This document shows positions 8,264 through 17,118 of a DNA stretch of 64,000 bases, piece by piece (the stretch's first letter is position 1; each line of letters begins with the position of its first letter). Below the pieces are notes generated by a model, which was given only the letters and a program-made list of their open reading frames with translations, was not told where the DNA came from and made no database searches. The DNA lies in NCBI RefSeq assembly GCF_010731575.1, contig NZ_AP022617.1, positions 4,030,001-4,094,000 on the forward strand. The letters run 5' to 3'. The position numbers and the translations under genes were made by a program. Origin of the DNA: Mycolicibacterium monacense (GTDB lineage: Bacteria > Actinomycetota > Actinomycetes > Mycobacteriales > Mycobacteriaceae).

Positions 8264-9613
8264 TCAGTCGCGCACCGCGAAGACGGGCCATCGCTGCGGG
8301 ACACCCTTGAGCTCATATCGGCCCCGGTCGGTGAACTCGAACCGGGACCCCAGCACCAGGGGCGGCACCACCCCGGACACCAGCACCTCACCGGGTGCCG
8401 CCAGCCCCATGATGCGCGCGGCGATGTGCACCGCGATGCCGTGGACGTCGCCGTCGGCCACCTCCACCTCACCGGTGTGCATCCCGGCGCGGATGGTGAG
8501 GCCGAGTTCTGCGACGCTTTCCCGAATCGCCTTGGCGCAGTTGATCGCCCGCGCCGGACCGTCGAAGGTCGCCAGCGCTCCGTCGCCGGTGAACTTCACC
8601 ACCGCGCCGCGCGCGCCGGCGACCTGCGTCTGGACCATCCGGTCGTGCGCGGCGAGCATGGCCGTCCACGCCCCATCGCCGAGCCCCGCGGCCAGCTCGG
8701 TCGATCCCACGATGTCGGTGAACAGCACGGTGGACAGCACCCGGTTCGACTGCGGGGCCGCGCGACCGCCGGTGACGAAGGATTCGATCTCGTCGAGCAC
8801 GCGGTCGGCGTCACCGGCGAACCAGGCGTTGTCGTCGCCGTCGAGTTCGATGCGGCGCGCGTGCGGGATCCGCCGGGCCATGTCCACCGCGTGGTCCCCG
8901 CGGACGTGACGGTCGCCCCGCCGGTGCAGCAGCAGGGTCGGCGCCTGAATACTTTCCAGCGTGGGCCGCACATCGGTGTGCAGGAACAGTTCTAAAATCG
9001 CCCGGAAGTGCGCGGGCCCGCCGGCCAGCCGCTCGGCGCGCCCCCACCACCGGCGCTTGGCCTTATCGCCCGACCAGCTCGGCGCCAGCTGATCCACGAG
9101 GGCGCCACTGCCCACCGCATGCTCGGCCGCGTCGATGTACCTCGCGAGCATCGGCTCCGGCATGCCGAACGGCTGATCGGGCCCGCGGATATACCGCGCG
9201 AACGGGTTGCACAACACGAGCGACCGCACCCGGTGCGGGTGGCTGGCCGCCAGTAACAGGACCGGCAGCCCTGACTCCGACATTCCGAACACCGTCGCCG
9301 ATTCGCTTCCCACCGCGTCGAGCACCGCCACCAGTCCGTCCGCCCAGGATTGCATCGCCGGGCGGTCTTTGATCGGTACCGCATCAGAACTCCCGGTCCC
9401 GAGCAGGTCGGTCAGGATCAGCCGGCTGAACGACGCCAGGTGGTGCAGGTGACCGGCGACCGTGGGCTCATCCCACATCAGATCGATGGGGAACGTCGCC
9501 GTCGGCACGAAGAGCACGTCGGGGCCGGCATCGGGTCCTGTGTCGCCGACAACCTGGTACGCGAGATGGGCGTCGCCATCCCGGGCATACAGCGTCTCCG
9601 GAACCGACGCCAT
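8264..9613 (-). CDS. Alpha/beta-hydrolase fused to class III adenylate/guanylate cyclase
   Basis: 449 residues from ATG 9613 (MASVPETLYARDG). The N-terminal alpha/beta-hydrolase domain (about 1-275) has the nucleophile elbow GMSESGLP. The C-terminal class III cyclase domain (about 290-449) has one metal-binding Asp in LFTDIVGST and another in VKFTGDGAL. In the transition-state motif GIAVHIAARIMG the Arg is kept but the usual Asn is His. The layout resembles M. tuberculosis Rv1900c (LipJ), a cyclase with an N-terminal hydrolase domain. It should produce cyclic nucleotide in the cytoplasm; the hydrolase may be a sensory or catalytic module. Confidence 0.85.
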   Translation of the reverse strand: MASVPETLYARDGDAHLAYQVVGDTGPDAGPDVLFVPTATFPIDLMWDEPTVAGHLHHLASFSRLILTDLLGTGSSDAVPIKDRPAMQSWADGLVAVLDAVGSESATVFGMSESGLPVLLLAASHPHRVRSLVLCNPFARYIRGPDQPFGMPEPMLARYIDAAEHAVGSGALVDQLAPSWSGDKAKRRWWGRAERLAGGPAHFRAILELFLHTDVRPTLESIQAPTLLLHRRGDRHVRGDHAVDMARRIPHARRIELDGDDNAWFAGDADRVLDEIESFVTGGRAAPQSNRVLSTVLFTDIVGSTELAAGLGDGAWTAMLAAHDRMVQTQVAGARGAVVKFTGDGALATFDGPARAINCAKAIRESVAELGLTIRAGMHTGEVEVADGDVHGIAVHIAARIMGLAAPGEVLVSGVVPPLVLGSRFEFTDRGRYELKGVPQRWPVFAVRD

Positions 9614-9647
9614 GGCACGAGCATGACACGGCGAGGGCACCGGAGGA

Positions 9648-11513
9648 TCAGGGATTCGTCTTCGTGGTCCCCGACGGGCCCCGCGAGTTGCTGACGATCT
9701 TGGCGATGCAGTGGTCCCGATCGAAACCCTGGTCACTGCACCACGCCAGAACATCTGTGTAGTCGGGTGAAGTCAATCCGACGATGGTGATCCAGAAGTT
9801 GCGGCCGTCGAAGGTCTTCCAGTCGCCTGACCACAGCAACCGCGCGTCCGGATACTCGTCGCGTATTGCCAGATGCTCCTCGAGGATCTGCTCGTTGTCC
9901 CATACGACGCCCTCGGCCTCGAGGCCTACCCGCTTGGCGCTGAGCTGCGGCAACCACATATCCGTGAGATACCGGGACACGTAGGCGTGATCGTTCCTCG
10001 CGTAGGCCCGTAGCTGCTGGAGACTGCTGTCGTCCGCATCCGGCGTGACAGTCACGGTCCGCGGCGGCGGCGGTGGTGGCGGTGCCGCCGTCACCGTGCT
10101 CGGCGACGGTGACGGTTCCGGCTCGGGCTGCGCGTGGGCGATCGCGAACTCGACGCCGGCCTTCGCCTCCTCCTCGGTGTAGTTCACCTGCGGATGGTCG
10201 GCCACCTGCACCCGGTAGAACTTCGCCCCGGACGGGACCTCGTTGACCCGGAACGCCAGTGAGCACCCCTCACGCTCACTGGCGCTGCCTCGGATCGCAC
10301 CTTTGGCGAGCAGCTTGCCCGCTTCGTCCTCGACGGTCACCGGGGTGTTGGGCCCGATGTCGCCGAAAGTCTTGGTGCCCGCGCATGTGTAGCCGCCCGG
10401 GAGCCCGCCGGTCGTGACCACCTCATCGGGCAGGCGCAGCGTCCCGGCAAGCGTGAACGGCTCGGGCGCAGGCTCCTGTTTCCCGGGAGCGAAGACGAGA
10501 TACGCGAGGACAGCCGCGACGGCCACCAGCACGGCGGCCGCAGCCACCAGCCACCCGCCCGTGCGGCGGCGTGCAGTGGGTTTGGCCGGCTGCGCAGGCG
10601 CGGGAGGAGGCGGCGGCGCCACGGCCCGGACCATCGTCTCGGCCTCGTCGAGGTTCGCCGCCGGCGCCGGACTCTCCGGCGTCACCAGCGCCCGCGCGAA
10701 TTCCGTACAGGTGTCGAACCGCTCGTCGGGATTTTTCGCCAGCGCGCGCTGCATCGCCGCGTCGAGCGGTGCCAACTCGGGATGGGTGTCGGCGAGCAGC
10801 GGTGGCGGGGTGTTCAGGTGCTGCCCGACGACGACGGTCGGCCTGGAGTTCTGGAACGGTGGCGCCCCGGTCAGCATGTGGAAGGCGGTCACCGCCAACG
10901 AGTACTGGTCGGTGCGGCCGTCGACGTCGAGCCCCATCAGTTGCTCGGGGGCGGCGTAGGCCGCGGTGCCGACGGTCATGTTCGTCTGGGTCAGGCCGCC
11001 ACCGGCGTCGTCGGCCAGGTCACGGGCGACGCCGAAGTCGCCCAGCAGGATGCGCCGTTCGTCGTTCTCGACATCGGCGATCAGGATGTTGGCCGGTTTG
11101 ACGTCGCGGTGCAGCAGTCCCCGGCTGTGGGCGTAGTCCAGCGCACTCGCGACCGCCTCGACGATCTCCAGCGCATCGTCGGCCGGCATACCGTCCGGGT
11201 ACTTCTGCTGCAGCAGGCGGCCGACGTCGGTGCCGTCGACGAAGTCCATCGAGATCCACAACCGGCCCCGGTACCGTCCGCGGTCGTGGATGCCGACGAT
11301 GTGCGGGTGCCAGAGCTTGGCGGCCAGATCGGCTTCGCGGTTGAACCGCTCGACGAAGTCGGGATCGGCCGAGATGCTCGACTTGAGCACCTTGAGCGCA
11401 TCCTCACGCGGCAGCCTCGGATGCTGGGCGAGGTAGACCTCGCCCATTCCCCCTGAGCCGAGCATCCGCCGGATCGTGTACCCGGCGATCTTCGTACCGT
11501 CCCCTAACGGCAT
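9648..11513 (-). CDS. Receptor-type Ser/Thr protein kinase (PknF/PknJ-like)
   Basis: 621 residues. The kinase domain (about 11-280) has the glycine loop [11 protein letters not shown], catalytic Lys in [23 protein letters not shown] and APEQ, all intact. A Pro-rich juxtamembrane stretch precedes one transmembrane helix (about 320-342). The extracytoplasmic part contains a domain with paired Cys (YTCAG, GCSLA), a Pro/Thr linker, and a C-terminal ~120-residue module homologous to that of the propeller protein at 3081-5537. Expected activity is membrane signalling by phosphorylation. It ends 34 bp from the cyclase start, so the two may be co-transcribed. Confidence 0.9.
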   Translation of the reverse strand: MPLGDGTKIAGYTIRRMLGSGGMGEVYLAQHPRLPREDALKVLKSSISADPDFVERFNREADLAAKLWHPHIVGIHDRGRYRGRLWISMDFVDGTDVGRLLQQKYPDGMPADDALEIVEAVASALDYAHSRGLLHRDVKPANILIADVENDERRILLGDFGVARDLADDAGGGLTQTNMTVGTAAYAAPEQLMGLDVDGRTDQYSLAVTAFHMLTGAPPFQNSRPTVVVGQHLNTPPPLLADTHPELAPLDAAMQRALAKNPDERFDTCTEFARALVTPESPAPAANLDEAETMVRAVAPPPPPAPAQPAKPTARRRTGGWLVAAAAVLVAVAAVLAYLVFAPGKQEPAPEPFTLAGTLRLPDEVVTTGGLPGGYTCAGTKTFGDIGPNTPVTVEDEAGKLLAKGAIRGSASEREGCSLAFRVNEVPSGAKFYRVQVADHPQVNYTEEEAKAGVEFAIAHAQPEPEPSPSPSTVTAAPPPPPPPRTVTVTPDADDSSLQQLRAYARNDHAYVSRYLTDMWLPQLSAKRVGLEAEGVVWDNEQILEEHLAIRDEYPDARLLWSGDWKTFDGRNFWITIVGLTSPDYTDVLAWCSDQGFDRDHCIAKIVSNSRGPSGTTKTNP

Positions 11514-11578
11514 ACCGTTCTGTTACCCGCTGATCTCGGGCAGCTAACCTCCCGATGTTCGCCGTCCGCCCCCAGGGG

Positions 11579-13033
11579 TCACGCCCGGCGTGAGCGCTTC
11601 GGGGTGTAGGAAGTCATCTCCGTGACCACCGACCGGCCCTCTCCGCGCGGTGACCGCCCGGCCGCGTCGAGCAGCAGCTGCAGCGCGTCGCCGATCCCCC
11701 GCGCGATGTCGTCGACCCACGGCACGGTGTCCGGGCACGCGGTAAGGCAGAGGTCCATCACCTCGGCGTGCGAGGTCGCCGTGACGTTCAGGCCGCGGCC
11801 CTCCACCATGGGCTCGGCGGTGAACATCCCGACCACCTCGGCGCCCGCGCAGAACGCCGGACCGGACGGCCCGGCCGCGAACGAGACACTGCCGTGGCAT
11901 GTCGTCGCGCGCAGTCGGGACATCCCCAGTTTCCGGTAGGCCCGCGCCCCCATGCGGATCGCCCACGGCGGAAGCAGCGAAACCACCGAGGCGAGATCGA
12001 CTGCGCCATCGAGATCTTCGCCGATGTCACTGTGTGCGATGTTCAACCTCTCCGTCGCCGTGTGCAGGTCGGTGAGCACCTGCACCGGGTCGTCGAGGTG
12101 GACCGGCATGCGCACCCTGCCCATCGCGACCGTCTCACCCGCTTCCGCGGGATCACCCGCAGGCAGCGAGAGCGGGACCTCCATGAGCAGCGCCTCATCG
12201 GGCACCGCATCGTGGCGCTCCAGCCAGGCCCGCAGCGACAGCGTGCAGGCGGCGAGCAGCACGTTCGCGGTGTTCCCGCCGAACGCATCGCTGACCGTCT
12301 TGACCTCGGCCATCGGGATCGACACGAACGCCATGGCCCGCCGTTTGGTGAGCGGGGCGGCGAATACGGAAACGGACGCGGGCCCGGCCGGCGGTGCGAG
12401 CTCGGCGAGTCCGCGGCGGACCGCGGGCAACGTCCCCGCCACCGCGTCGGTCAGCATCCACGCCCCGGTCAGCTGGTTCTCCACCATCTCGCTCAGGGTG
12501 TCCGCGACGAGTTCACCCAGCGACGGGGGCGGGCCCGCACCGGGCTCCATCGGTGTGCGGTACCCGGATCCCGGTGCGCCGGTCAACAGGCAGTCCCGAA
12601 CCGCCGAAGCACCGCTCAACACCGGCGACATCTTCACCGCCAGCGCCCACCGGCCGCCCGCCAGACCGTCGATGGTCCAGGCCTCCCACAGCCATCGATG
12701 CCAATCCTGTTGTCCTGAGGTGAGTTTCGTGACGAGCGCCGCGACGTCGCGCCCGTCTCCGGGGGCGGGCACCGTCGCGCGGTGAATCTGCGGGCCGGGG
12801 TCGAAATCGTCGATCTCCGCCCACACGGGCTGGCCCACGTCGAAGGGTTTACCGACCAGTCGGCTGCGGAACCGGGCCGAACGCGGTAACCCTGCGGCGA
12901 TCCACTGACCCAGCGCGTCATGGCTGAGCCGTTCGGACGCGTCGAGCACGATCACCGACACCGTGTGCGCGGGTGTCGTGGAGGTCTGCGTATACAGCGC
13001 CGTCGCCTCGAGGGCGGACAATCGAGTGGTCAT
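11579..13033 (-). CDS. WS/DGAT-family acyltransferase homologue with altered active site
   Basis: 484 residues, typical length for wax ester synthase/diacylglycerol acyltransferases (Tgs family). The N-terminus MTTRLSALEATALY, and C-terminal AGPSGPAFCAGAEVVGMF and LNVTATSHAEVMDLCLTACPD, are family signatures. The catalytic motif HHxxxDG is missing: where K-x-HHALVDG-x-S is expected, the gene reads VKMSPVLSGAS, with both His and the Asp gone and one residue deleted. I checked this against the nucleotide sequence. It is therefore probably inactive as an acyltransferase or has another role, such as binding lipid or partnering an active paralogue. Confidence 0.85.
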   Translation of the reverse strand: MTTRLSALEATALYTQTSTTPAHTVSVIVLDASERLSHDALGQWIAAGLPRSARFRSRLVGKPFDVGQPVWAEIDDFDPGPQIHRATVPAPGDGRDVAALVTKLTSGQQDWHRWLWEAWTIDGLAGGRWALAVKMSPVLSGASAVRDCLLTGAPGSGYRTPMEPGAGPPPSLGELVADTLSEMVENQLTGAWMLTDAVAGTLPAVRRGLAELAPPAGPASVSVFAAPLTKRRAMAFVSIPMAEVKTVSDAFGGNTANVLLAACTLSLRAWLERHDAVPDEALLMEVPLSLPAGDPAEAGETVAMGRVRMPVHLDDPVQVLTDLHTATERLNIAHSDIGEDLDGAVDLASVVSLLPPWAIRMGARAYRKLGMSRLRATTCHGSVSFAAGPSGPAFCAGAEVVGMFTAEPMVEGRGLNVTATSHAEVMDLCLTACPDTVPWVDDIARGIGDALQLLLDAAGRSPRGEGRSVVTEMTSYTPKRSRRA

Positions 13034-13329
13034 CTGCGCTCACGCCCCTCAGGGTCGGAGTTGTTCATCTTCACCTTCGGCGGTGGCCGTCCTGGGGTCG
13101 CCGGCCAACCGATACACCACGGTCTTTCACATCCCGTGGCCACACGTTCCCGTCCGAGCCGCGCTGGACCCGCTGAGCGTCGGCGACGGCCCACTTGCAT
13201 CTGGTCAAGGTCAAGCGTGACGGTGCACCGACGGGCCCCACCCTACGCCGGTGCCCGTGGCTGCGCCGGGACGGTTCGCTCGTCGACAGCGCTTGTTGCG
13301 TTTGCAAATTCAATCGTTCACGCGTCGCG

Positions 13330-13743
13330 TCAGTACACCCGGCCACTGGCTTCGAGCAGCGAATCGACACTCGACGCGTCGGCGGTGGTGGCAGCGGCCA
13401 TCACGATGGTGTGGGCACGATCCGCTTCGGTCTGCGCCGGCACCACCAACAGGACGATCTCACTGCCCCGCACGCCGGAGACCCCGATCGTGTGCGGCGG
13501 CTGGCGGTGATAGCCGTCCATCCGGACGACTCGCCCGTCGACGGAGATCTTGCGCGGTGCAGCCGCCCACTCGGACAGGCCGTATCGCACGCGAGCCACG
13601 GGGCCGAGGCGAATCCTCAGTGCCGCAACCAGATCGGGAAGTTCCGACGGCAGATCGCCACTGTGCGGCCACCATGCGCCGTCGACGTACCCGCTGACCG
13701 GGGCGTCGTCCTTCAGCCGCAGCCGTGGTGCGTGCTCGTCCAC
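13330..13743 (-). CDS. DUF5994-family protein
   Basis: About 137 residues from a GTG at 13743, one base after the stop of the preceding small gene; an ATG further up would overlap that gene by about 50 bp and seems less likely. The sequence RLRLKDDAPVSGYVDGAWWPHSGDL is characteristic of the actinobacterial DUF5994 family, followed by SEWAAAPRKISVDGRVVRMDGYH. The function is not known. It is third in a cluster of tightly packed small genes. Confidence 0.72.
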   Translation of the reverse strand: MDEHAPRLRLKDDAPVSGYVDGAWWPHSGDLPSELPDLVAALRIRLGPVARVRYGLSEWAAAPRKISVDGRVVRMDGYHRQPPHTIGVSGVRGSEIVLLVVPAQTEADRAHTIVMAAATTADASSVDSLLEASGRVY

Positions 13744-13744
13744 C

Positions 13745-13942
13745 TCAACGCCAGAACCCGCGGGATTTGCTCTTCTTCTCGTCGCCTTCGACATCCACCC
13801 AGTCACCCGACGCGTAGGAATGCCACTCCTTCGCGCCGTGCCGGACCACGTCGAGCGTGCCGTCGTTGCGTTTGACGTACGAGTCGCCGAATCGCATGTA
13901 CTCGTCGGTGCCGCCGGTGGACAGGGTCACGGTGACAGTCAT
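13745..13942 (-). CDS. Small conserved hypothetical protein
   Basis: 65 residues starting MTVTVTLSTGGTDEYMRFGDSYVKRNDGTLDV and ending in a basic KKSKSRGFWR tail. It looks like a single small beta domain. One base separates it from the upstream gene's stop and one base from the downstream GTG, so the three genes 14102-13330 form a compact transcription unit. The upstream in-frame ATG would overlap the neighbour and was rejected. I do not recognise the family. Confidence 0.6.
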   Translation of the reverse strand: MTVTVTLSTGGTDEYMRFGDSYVKRNDGTLDVVRHGAKEWHSYASGDWVDVEGDEKKSKSRGFWR

Positions 13943-13943
13943 C

Positions 13944-14102
13944 TCAGCGCATCTTTTCGGGGATCGAGTTGAGCGTGTGCAGAATGTGCACGGCGAGCTC
14001 ACCCGCCGCGGCGTCGTCGAGGTCGGAATGCGCGGTGATCGTGTTCTTGACCAGGTCGACGCGGACGTCGTAGGGCGTTCGGAAAGTTATGGGCGAAGCC
14101 AT
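13944..14102 (-). CDS. Small conserved hypothetical protein
   Basis: 52 residues from ATG 14102 (MASPITFRTPYDVRVDLVKNTIT), with GAAAGAA as a plausible ribosome-binding site. It begins the three-gene cluster. The helical C-terminus (AAGELAVHILHTLNSIPEKM) suggests a small folded protein. An extension of 12 codons to 14138 is possible but has no ribosome-binding site. The function is unknown. Confidence 0.55.
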   Translation of the reverse strand: MASPITFRTPYDVRVDLVKNTITAHSDLDDAAAGELAVHILHTLNSIPEKMR

Positions 14103-14197
14103 CGAATTTCTTTCGTAGCCAGGCTGTATCGCCCGCAATCGGGCTGCCCGGTACTACCCACAGTACGCCCTGTGCGGGCGTTTCGGTCCGAGAGCGG

Positions 14198-15379
14198 CTA
14201 GTAGACCAGCGCCGAACGTCCGGTGAGCATCTTCTGCGCCAGGCGCAGGTAGCTCGCGCTCACCACGGGCCATGCCATCGTCGGCGCGAGGCGGCGGCCC
14301 TCACCCGCCATCTCACCGGCCAGGCGCGGCTGGGTGAGCACCCGACGCAACGCCGTCGCCAGCGCGGCCGGATCGTCGTGGTCGACGATGATTCCCGCTC
14401 CGGTGCCGAGCAATTCGACGGCGTGCGGGAAGGCGGTGGCCACGACCGGTCGGCCGCTGGCGACCGCCTGGGCGAGCACACCGGAGGCCGCCTGGTCGGT
14501 CGAGTCGTAGGGCAGCACCACCGCGGCCGCCGAACGGGCGATCGCCGTCAGCGCCGTCTGGCTGCGGTAGCAGTCGTCGAAGCGCACCGAGTCCGCCACA
14601 CCGAGCCGCTGGGCGCGCTCGACGCAGGACTGCCGGTAGGCCTGGCCCTCCTCGGCGGAGATGCGCGGATCTGATTGTCCGACAACGAGATACTGCGGCC
14701 GGCCCGGAACGTCGCTCAGCGAGGGCATCGCGTCGATGACCCGCTCGATACCCTTGCCGGGCCCGATCTGGCCCCAGGTGAGCAGCGTGGGCCGCCCTGC
14801 ACGCTTCGGCGCGGCGCCGCGCGGCAGCGTGACCCCGTGCGGGATGGTGCTGATCTTGTCGTGATCCACGTTGTAGCTCAGGCGCAGTCGTGCGTGCGCG
14901 GCATCGGAGATCACCACGACGCGGTCTGCCTTGGCGATGATCGCCTCGAGCACCGCACGCTGTTGGACACTCGGGGCCTTCGGGATCGTGTGGGCCACCA
15001 CGATCGACGGGACGTCCAGTCGGTCGAGGATGTCGAGCACGTGCTCACCGGCGGCGCCGCCGTAGATGCCGTACTGGTACTGGATAAACGCCACGTCGTA
15101 CCGGTTGAGCAGCGCCGCGCACCTCTGCGCCGAACCGTCGGCCAGCTCTCCGACCACGCGCGGATCCGTCGAGTCCACGATGCTATCGGCGGCAGCGACG
15201 GCACCGGCGTCAGCCGCGACCCGGACCACTCCGACGTCGGCGCCGAGTTCGTTCAACCCGTCGCACAACGCCCCACTGAACGCCGCGACCCCACAGGGCG
15301 TCGGCGCGTAGGTGCTGAGCACACCGAAACTCGGGGTACGCGAAACACGTTGCGACAAAACGTCAGATAAAGCAGTCAA
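14198..15379 (-). CDS. GT4-type glycosyltransferase
   Basis: About 393 residues. The open frame extends upstream to 15820, but that part overlaps two + strand genes and is low-complexity, so the start is placed at TTG 15379; other TTG/GTG codons nearby are possible. The GT-B fold shows as FGVLSTYAPTPCGVAAFS at the N-terminus, TLLTWGQIGPGKGIERVIDAM at the second Rossmann domain, and VLPYDSTDQAASGVLAQAVASGRPVVA where the nucleotide-sugar-binding E-x7-E is usual; here the first acidic residue is Asp. It probably acts on a cell-envelope or storage glycan; the acceptor is unknown. Confidence 0.75.
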   Translation of the reverse strand: MTALSDVLSQRVSRTPSFGVLSTYAPTPCGVAAFSGALCDGLNELGADVGVVRVAADAGAVAAADSIVDSTDPRVVGELADGSAQRCAALLNRYDVAFIQYQYGIYGGAAGEHVLDILDRLDVPSIVVAHTIPKAPSVQQRAVLEAIIAKADRVVVISDAAHARLRLSYNVDHDKISTIPHGVTLPRGAAPKRAGRPTLLTWGQIGPGKGIERVIDAMPSLSDVPGRPQYLVVGQSDPRISAEEGQAYRQSCVERAQRLGVADSVRFDDCYRSQTALTAIARSAAAVVLPYDSTDQAASGVLAQAVASGRPVVATAFPHAVELLGTGAGIIVDHDDPAALATALRRVLTQPRLAGEMAGEGRRLAPTMAWPVVSASYLRLAQKMLTGRSALVY

Positions 15380-15605
15380 AGGTGGTCCCGACTCGCGGTT
15401 GATTACCGGCGCAGCGCGATGCGAGCGGATGCTCTGCGAGATCAGCAGCGGACGGCTGACCCGGTCCGGACTGGCTGGGCTCCCAACTCCTTCGACGCTA
15501 CACCTCGCAGCGCATCCGGGTCGACAGTCGTTCCCCGCCGCGCACCGATGCGCGGTAGAGTCGGTGCATCGGGACCATCCAGGCCCCCAATTCAAAGGGC
15601 CGACA

Positions 15606-15743
15606 ATGTCTGACAAGTCCCCCCGACAAACCATGAGCAAGAAATCCGGCAAGAGCCTCAAGGAGAAGCGGGCCGTCAAGCACGCCAAGTCCTCCGCGAA
15701 GCTCTCGTCCGCCGACGCCCTCTTCAATGACAAGAAGCACTGA
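15606..15743 (+). CDS. Small highly basic protein
   Basis: 45 residues (MSDKSPRQTMSKKSGKSLKEKRAVKHAKSSAKL in part), about one third Lys or Arg. The ATG follows an AAAGGG ribosome-binding site. Its last 17 bases overlap the start of the dehydrogenase gene, implying coupled translation. Similar short Lys-rich proteins occur widely in actinobacteria next to unrelated genes; nucleic-acid binding would fit the charge but is inference. Confidence 0.6.
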   Translation: MSDKSPRQTMSKKSGKSLKEKRAVKHAKSSAKLSSADALFNDKKH

Positions 15744-16899
15744 CACAGAACCTCTTTCGCTCGGCGTCCTGGCCCGCTCGCGGAAACCGGACGAACGCCG
15801 GCTGCCGGTCCACCCGGCACACCTGAGCAGGATCGCCCCTGAACTGCGCGATCGGATCTTCCTCGAGACCGGTTACGGATCGGACTTCGGCGTCACCGAC
15901 GACGCGCTCGCTGAGTTGGTCGGCGGGATCCGCACGCGCGAAGAACTGATCGACGAGTGCGGGGTCATCCTGCTGCCCAAGGTGCAGGCCGAGGATCTCT
16001 CGGCGATGTGCGAGGGACAGATCGTCTGGGGTTGGCCACATTGCGTGCAGGACGCCGCGCTGACGCAGGTCGCCATCGACCGTCGCCTCACGCTGATCGC
16101 GTTCGAGGCGATGAACCACTGGAAGTCCGACGGCGGCTTCGGCCTGCACGTCTTCCACAAGAACAACGAACTCGCCGGATATTGCTCGGTGCTGCACGCC
16201 ATGCAGCTGGCCGGGATCACCGGCAGCTACGGCCGGCGGCTGCGCGCCGCCGTCATCGGCTTCGGCGCCACCGCCCGCGGTGCGGTCACCGCGCTCAACG
16301 CCCACGGCGTCGACGACGTGCGGGTGCTGACCACCCGCGAGGTCGCGGCCGTCGGCTCCCCCATCCCCGGCACCCGGATCGTGCAGATGGGTCAGGATGA
16401 GGATGGCCGCAGCTGGGCCGACACGCCCGAGGACGACAACCTCCCGCTCGAGCAGTTCCTCGCCGGCCACGACATCGTCGTCAACTGCGTCCTGCAGAAC
16501 CCGTCGGCGCCGCTGATCTTCCTCACCACCGACGATCTGCCGGCCTTTGCGCCCGGCAGCCTGCTCATCGACGTCTCGTGCGACGTCGGCATGGGGTTCA
16601 GCTGGTCGCGGCCCACCACGTTCCGCGAACCGGCCGTCACGATGGACAACGGACTGCTCTACTACGCCGTCGACCACAGTCCGTCGTATCTGTGGAACTC
16701 GGCGACCTGGGAGATCAGCGAGGCGCTGCTGCCCCACCTCGAGACCGTCCTCGCCGGCCCCGCCGCCTGGGCGGAGAGCGCCACGATCTCGCGGGCCATC
16801 GAGATCCGCGACGGCGCCGTGCTCAACCCCGCGATCCTCGACTTCCAGCACCGCGCCCCGGGTTACCCACACCCATTGCTGGCACCCGAAGACCGGTGA
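15727..16899 (+). CDS. Alanine dehydrogenase/PNT-family protein (N5-(carboxyethyl)ornithine-synthase-like)
   Basis: 390 residues. The N-terminal domain starts SLGVLARSRKPDERRLPVHP, the pattern of AlaDH/PNT and N5-(carboxyethyl)ornithine synthase proteins, where R and K contact the oxo-acid. A Rossmann segment RAAVIGFGATARGAVTAL (about residues 175-195) should bind NAD(P). ALIFLTTDDL-like and LIDVSCDVGMGFSW segments follow. The likely reaction is reductive amination or opine formation from an oxo-acid; the substrate cannot be read from sequence. It overlaps the preceding small basic gene. Confidence 0.72.
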   Translation: MTRSTDTEPLSLGVLARSRKPDERRLPVHPAHLSRIAPELRDRIFLETGYGSDFGVTDDALAELVGGIRTREELIDECGVILLPKVQAEDLSAMCEGQIVWGWPHCVQDAALTQVAIDRRLTLIAFEAMNHWKSDGGFGLHVFHKNNELAGYCSVLHAMQLAGITGSYGRRLRAAVIGFGATARGAVTALNAHGVDDVRVLTTREVAAVGSPIPGTRIVQMGQDEDGRSWADTPEDDNLPLEQFLAGHDIVVNCVLQNPSAPLIFLTTDDLPAFAPGSLLIDVSCDVGMGFSWSRPTTFREPAVTMDNGLLYYAVDHSPSYLWNSATWEISEALLPHLETVLAGPAAWAESATISRAIEIRDGAVLNPAILDFQHRAPGYPHPLLAPEDR

Positions 16900-17118
16900 A
16901 GAACCCGCGGTAACTTATTGCCTCGTCAAGAGGGCTCCGTTAGCTTCCCGGAAGGGTCGGATTTGCGCCCTCCGATCACGATTGGCATTCCTGAGAAGTG
17001 CCAGACATAGTGGCGACATAGCGCGTTGATCAATTGACGGCAGGCGTAGTCTCGGCACCGTGTCGAGCAGCAGGCACCGAAGTGTTCAGCCCATATAGCA
17101 ACTTCACCAGGACGGACA

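Noticed and set aside
15380..15820. N-terminal extension of the glycosyltransferase frame
   Set aside because: It overlaps the small basic gene and the start of the dehydrogenase on +; its sequence does not resemble the family.
17030..17060. TTGACG near 17035 as -35 box for the mycolate methyltransferase genes
   Set aside because: No -10 box at a fitting distance; the promoter could not be placed with confidence.
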